From an uncultured Ruminococcus sp. (lineage in GTDB: Bacteria > Bacillota > Clostridia > Lachnospirales > Lachnospiraceae), in contig CAKRLG010000014.1 in assembly GCA_934359255.1 (NCBI GenBank), positions 1-55,825 on the forward strand: 55,825 nt of DNA. The letters are read 5' to 3'. The translations under genes and the position numbers were made by a program. Under the pieces are notes generated by a model, which was given only the letters and a program-made list of their open reading frames with translations, was not told the origin of the DNA and did no database searches. This document shows positions 54,560 through 55,825 of the stretch, in pieces (the stretch's first letter is position 1; each line of letters begins with the position of its first letter).

Positions 54560-55498
54560 TTAATTCTTTTGTTTTTCTTTGCAGTTAACAATATAAATCC
54601 CGGCACACACCAGAAGCAGTGCCACTAAGCTACCGGTATTAAATGCCTGTTTCACCTCACCAAGAATCAATGCTGACAGGATCACACTACATAACGGATT
54701 GACAAATCCGAAAATCGCCACTTTCGAGACATCGTTCCAGGCAAGCAGTACCGACCACAGCGTATAGGCAACTGCCGAAACCATTGCCAGATAGAAAATG
54801 ATCACGACACCCACCGCGGTAATACTTCCAAGGTGTCCGCCCATTCCGATGCCGATCAGTGTCAGAACGATCCCTCCCATAGTAAATTGTGTTCCGCTGA
54901 GCACCACCGGGGATACTTTTTTTGAATAGATATTAATCAGGATCGTGGAGATTCCATAAGCGACCTGCGAGATCAGGATAAATCCCTCACCGGTAAGCGT
55001 GAATCCCATATCCAGGGACTTTCCCATCAGGTTGATCACAACCACACCTGCAAATCCAAGCACGCAGCCCGCCATTTTTCTCCCGGTCATCCGTTCGTTT
55101 CGAACGATCAAGCAGGCCATCAGGATCGCAATAAAGTTGCCAAGTCCGGTAATAATGCCTCCTTTTACTCCGGAAGTGTGGGCAACACCGATGTAAAAGA
55201 AGAAATACTGTCCCACCGTCTGTGCCAGACACACCAGAACCGCGTATTTCAGGATCGTCCGATCCGGAATCAGCACTTTTTTCTCCCTGATGGATGCAAA
55301 AATCAGAACCAGCAGTCCCGCCAGTGTAAACCGAACCCCGGCAAATACAATCTGACTCGCCGTATCCGCCGCATCCACCTCCATCAGCCGATACCCTGTC
55401 TTGATCACCGGAATCGCGCTTCCCCATAAGATACAACATACACACGCAAGAAGCGCGACAATGCCTGTTTTTGTTAACGTATTTTGCTTTTGTGCCAT
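54560..55498 (-). CDS. EamA/DMT-family transporter (RhaT/YdcZ-like)
   Basis: A 312-residue protein with ten helices in two EamA repeats. It has LLACVCCILWGSAIPVIKTG at the start and FVNPLCSVILSALILGE near the end, both typical of the drug/metabolite exporter family. The start at 55498 follows GGGGAGAG; the open frame extends back to 55549. The substrate is unknown. No clear terminator separates it from the sigma operon promoter behind it. Confidence 0.88.
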   Translation of the reverse strand: MAQKQNTLTKTGIVALLACVCCILWGSAIPVIKTGYRLMEVDAADTASQIVFAGVRFTLAGLLVLIFASIREKKVLIPDRTILKYAVLVCLAQTVGQYFFFYIGVAHTSGVKGGIITGLGNFIAILMACLIVRNERMTGRKMAGCVLGFAGVVVINLMGKSLDMGFTLTGEGFILISQVAYGISTILINIYSKKVSPVVLSGTQFTMGGIVLTLIGIGMGGHLGSITAVGVVIIFYLAMVSAVAYTLWSVLLAWNDVSKVAIFGFVNPLCSVILSALILGEVKQAFNTGSLVALLLVCAGIYIVNCKEKQKN

Positions 55499-55607
55499 TT
55501 TTCTTTTCTCTCCCCTTATTTGTTTGTATTTTTCTGATAGTCCTATCATATAGCAAAAACTGACAAATTCAAAGCGATTTTTATTCTGTTTTTATATATT
55601 TTCGGAC

Positions 55608-55658
55608 AAAAAAGTCCTGAACATCAGGCATCTTAGGCTTAATGTTCAGGACTTTTTT
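55608..55658. terminator. Strong bidirectional terminator
   Basis: AAAAAAGTCCTGAACAT pairs perfectly with ATGTTCAGGACTTTTTT over a 17-base loop. It probably ends a gene entering from the right of the window on the minus strand or isolates the EamA gene. In the remaining 167 bases to the window edge I see no gene. Confidence 0.85.
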
Positions 55659-55825
55659 ATTCATATATCAATATACTTTTTCGATATGGAAAGATATTAT
55701 TTTTATCAATCATATATTCTTTCTCTTCAAAAATTATAGGAATCTGTCATTTGATAAAGCAAATGCCGGAAACCCGCATAAAATGGTGTGCCACCCGTCA
55801 AGTAGACAAATTAAATAACGAAAAT

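Noticed and set aside
55659..55825. Possible insertion-sequence end at the right edge (GTGTGCCACCCGTCAAGTAG and flanks)
   Set aside because: It looks like a mobile-element end, but the partner end and any transposase lie outside the window, so it cannot be supported.
1..55825. tRNA, rRNA, CRISPR arrays, prophage genes
   Set aside because: No cloverleaf-like segments, regularly spaced repeats with unique spacers, or phage structural genes were seen on either strand.

Overview
The window reads as chromosomal DNA of a spore-forming, anaerobic gut Firmicute, most likely a Lachnospiraceae (Blautia/Ruminococcus-like). This is inferred from the moderate GC content, a gerA-gerB-gerC germination operon, a SipL/DUF3794-LysM spore protein, a VTC-DUF4956-Cthe_2159 operon, a PF12897-type aspartate aminotransferase and a set of choline-binding-type cell-wall-repeat proteins. 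No tRNA, rRNA, CRISPR array or prophage was seen.

Layout. 1-1.6 kb: the 5' end of a group II intron sits directly behind the terminator of an NSS sodium symporter. 1.7-6.5 kb: a complete Bce-type peptide-sensing module (response regulator, kinase, ABC ATPase, FtsX-type permease) with a candidate BceR operator inside the terminator hairpin between kinase and ATPase. 6.7-13.7 kb: a nitroreductase, a small membrane XRE protein next to a MITE-like repeat, then an AT-rich accessory patch of immunity-like small genes around a broken AAA/PD-(D/E)XK gene, then a GNAT, a ketopantoate-reductase-like enzyme and a DUF1835 protein. 13.7-15.9 kb: a GNAT and a ROK regulator. 16.0-19.2 kb: a strong promoter, a structured and self-terminated leader RNA, and the folate operon folE-HD-folP-folBK. 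19.2-22.9 kb: VTC-DUF4956-Cthe_2159 surface operon. 23-31 kb: a methyltransferase, NudC, an orphan AsrC-like siroheme reductase, two MATE pumps and pgi. 31-38 kb: germination operon, GntR regulator, ispE, SipL-like and PrcB-like proteins. 38-45.7 kb: plsC, murF, ddl, an L,D-transpeptidase, an aspartate aminotransferase and an rRNA-type methyltransferase.

45.8-54.5 kb is the most unusual part. An ECF-type sigma factor is fused through a transmembrane segment to a long linker and a His/Cys-rich extracellular domain. It is followed, apparently in one operon, by two secreted cell-wall-repeat/Big_2 proteins, one with a CAP-like end. A third secreted cell-wall-repeat protein carries a class C26 glutamine-amidotransferase domain. 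The sigma gene and the C26 gene share a nearly identical promoter-like element with identical internal spacing (54510-54542 and 48011-48042). This supports a self-regulated cell-surface regulon. The window ends with an EamA exporter and a strong terminator.

Starts were often moved downstream of the longest open frame where a ribosome-binding site decided the matter; the reason is given in each entry. All family assignments come from reading motifs, not from database searches.
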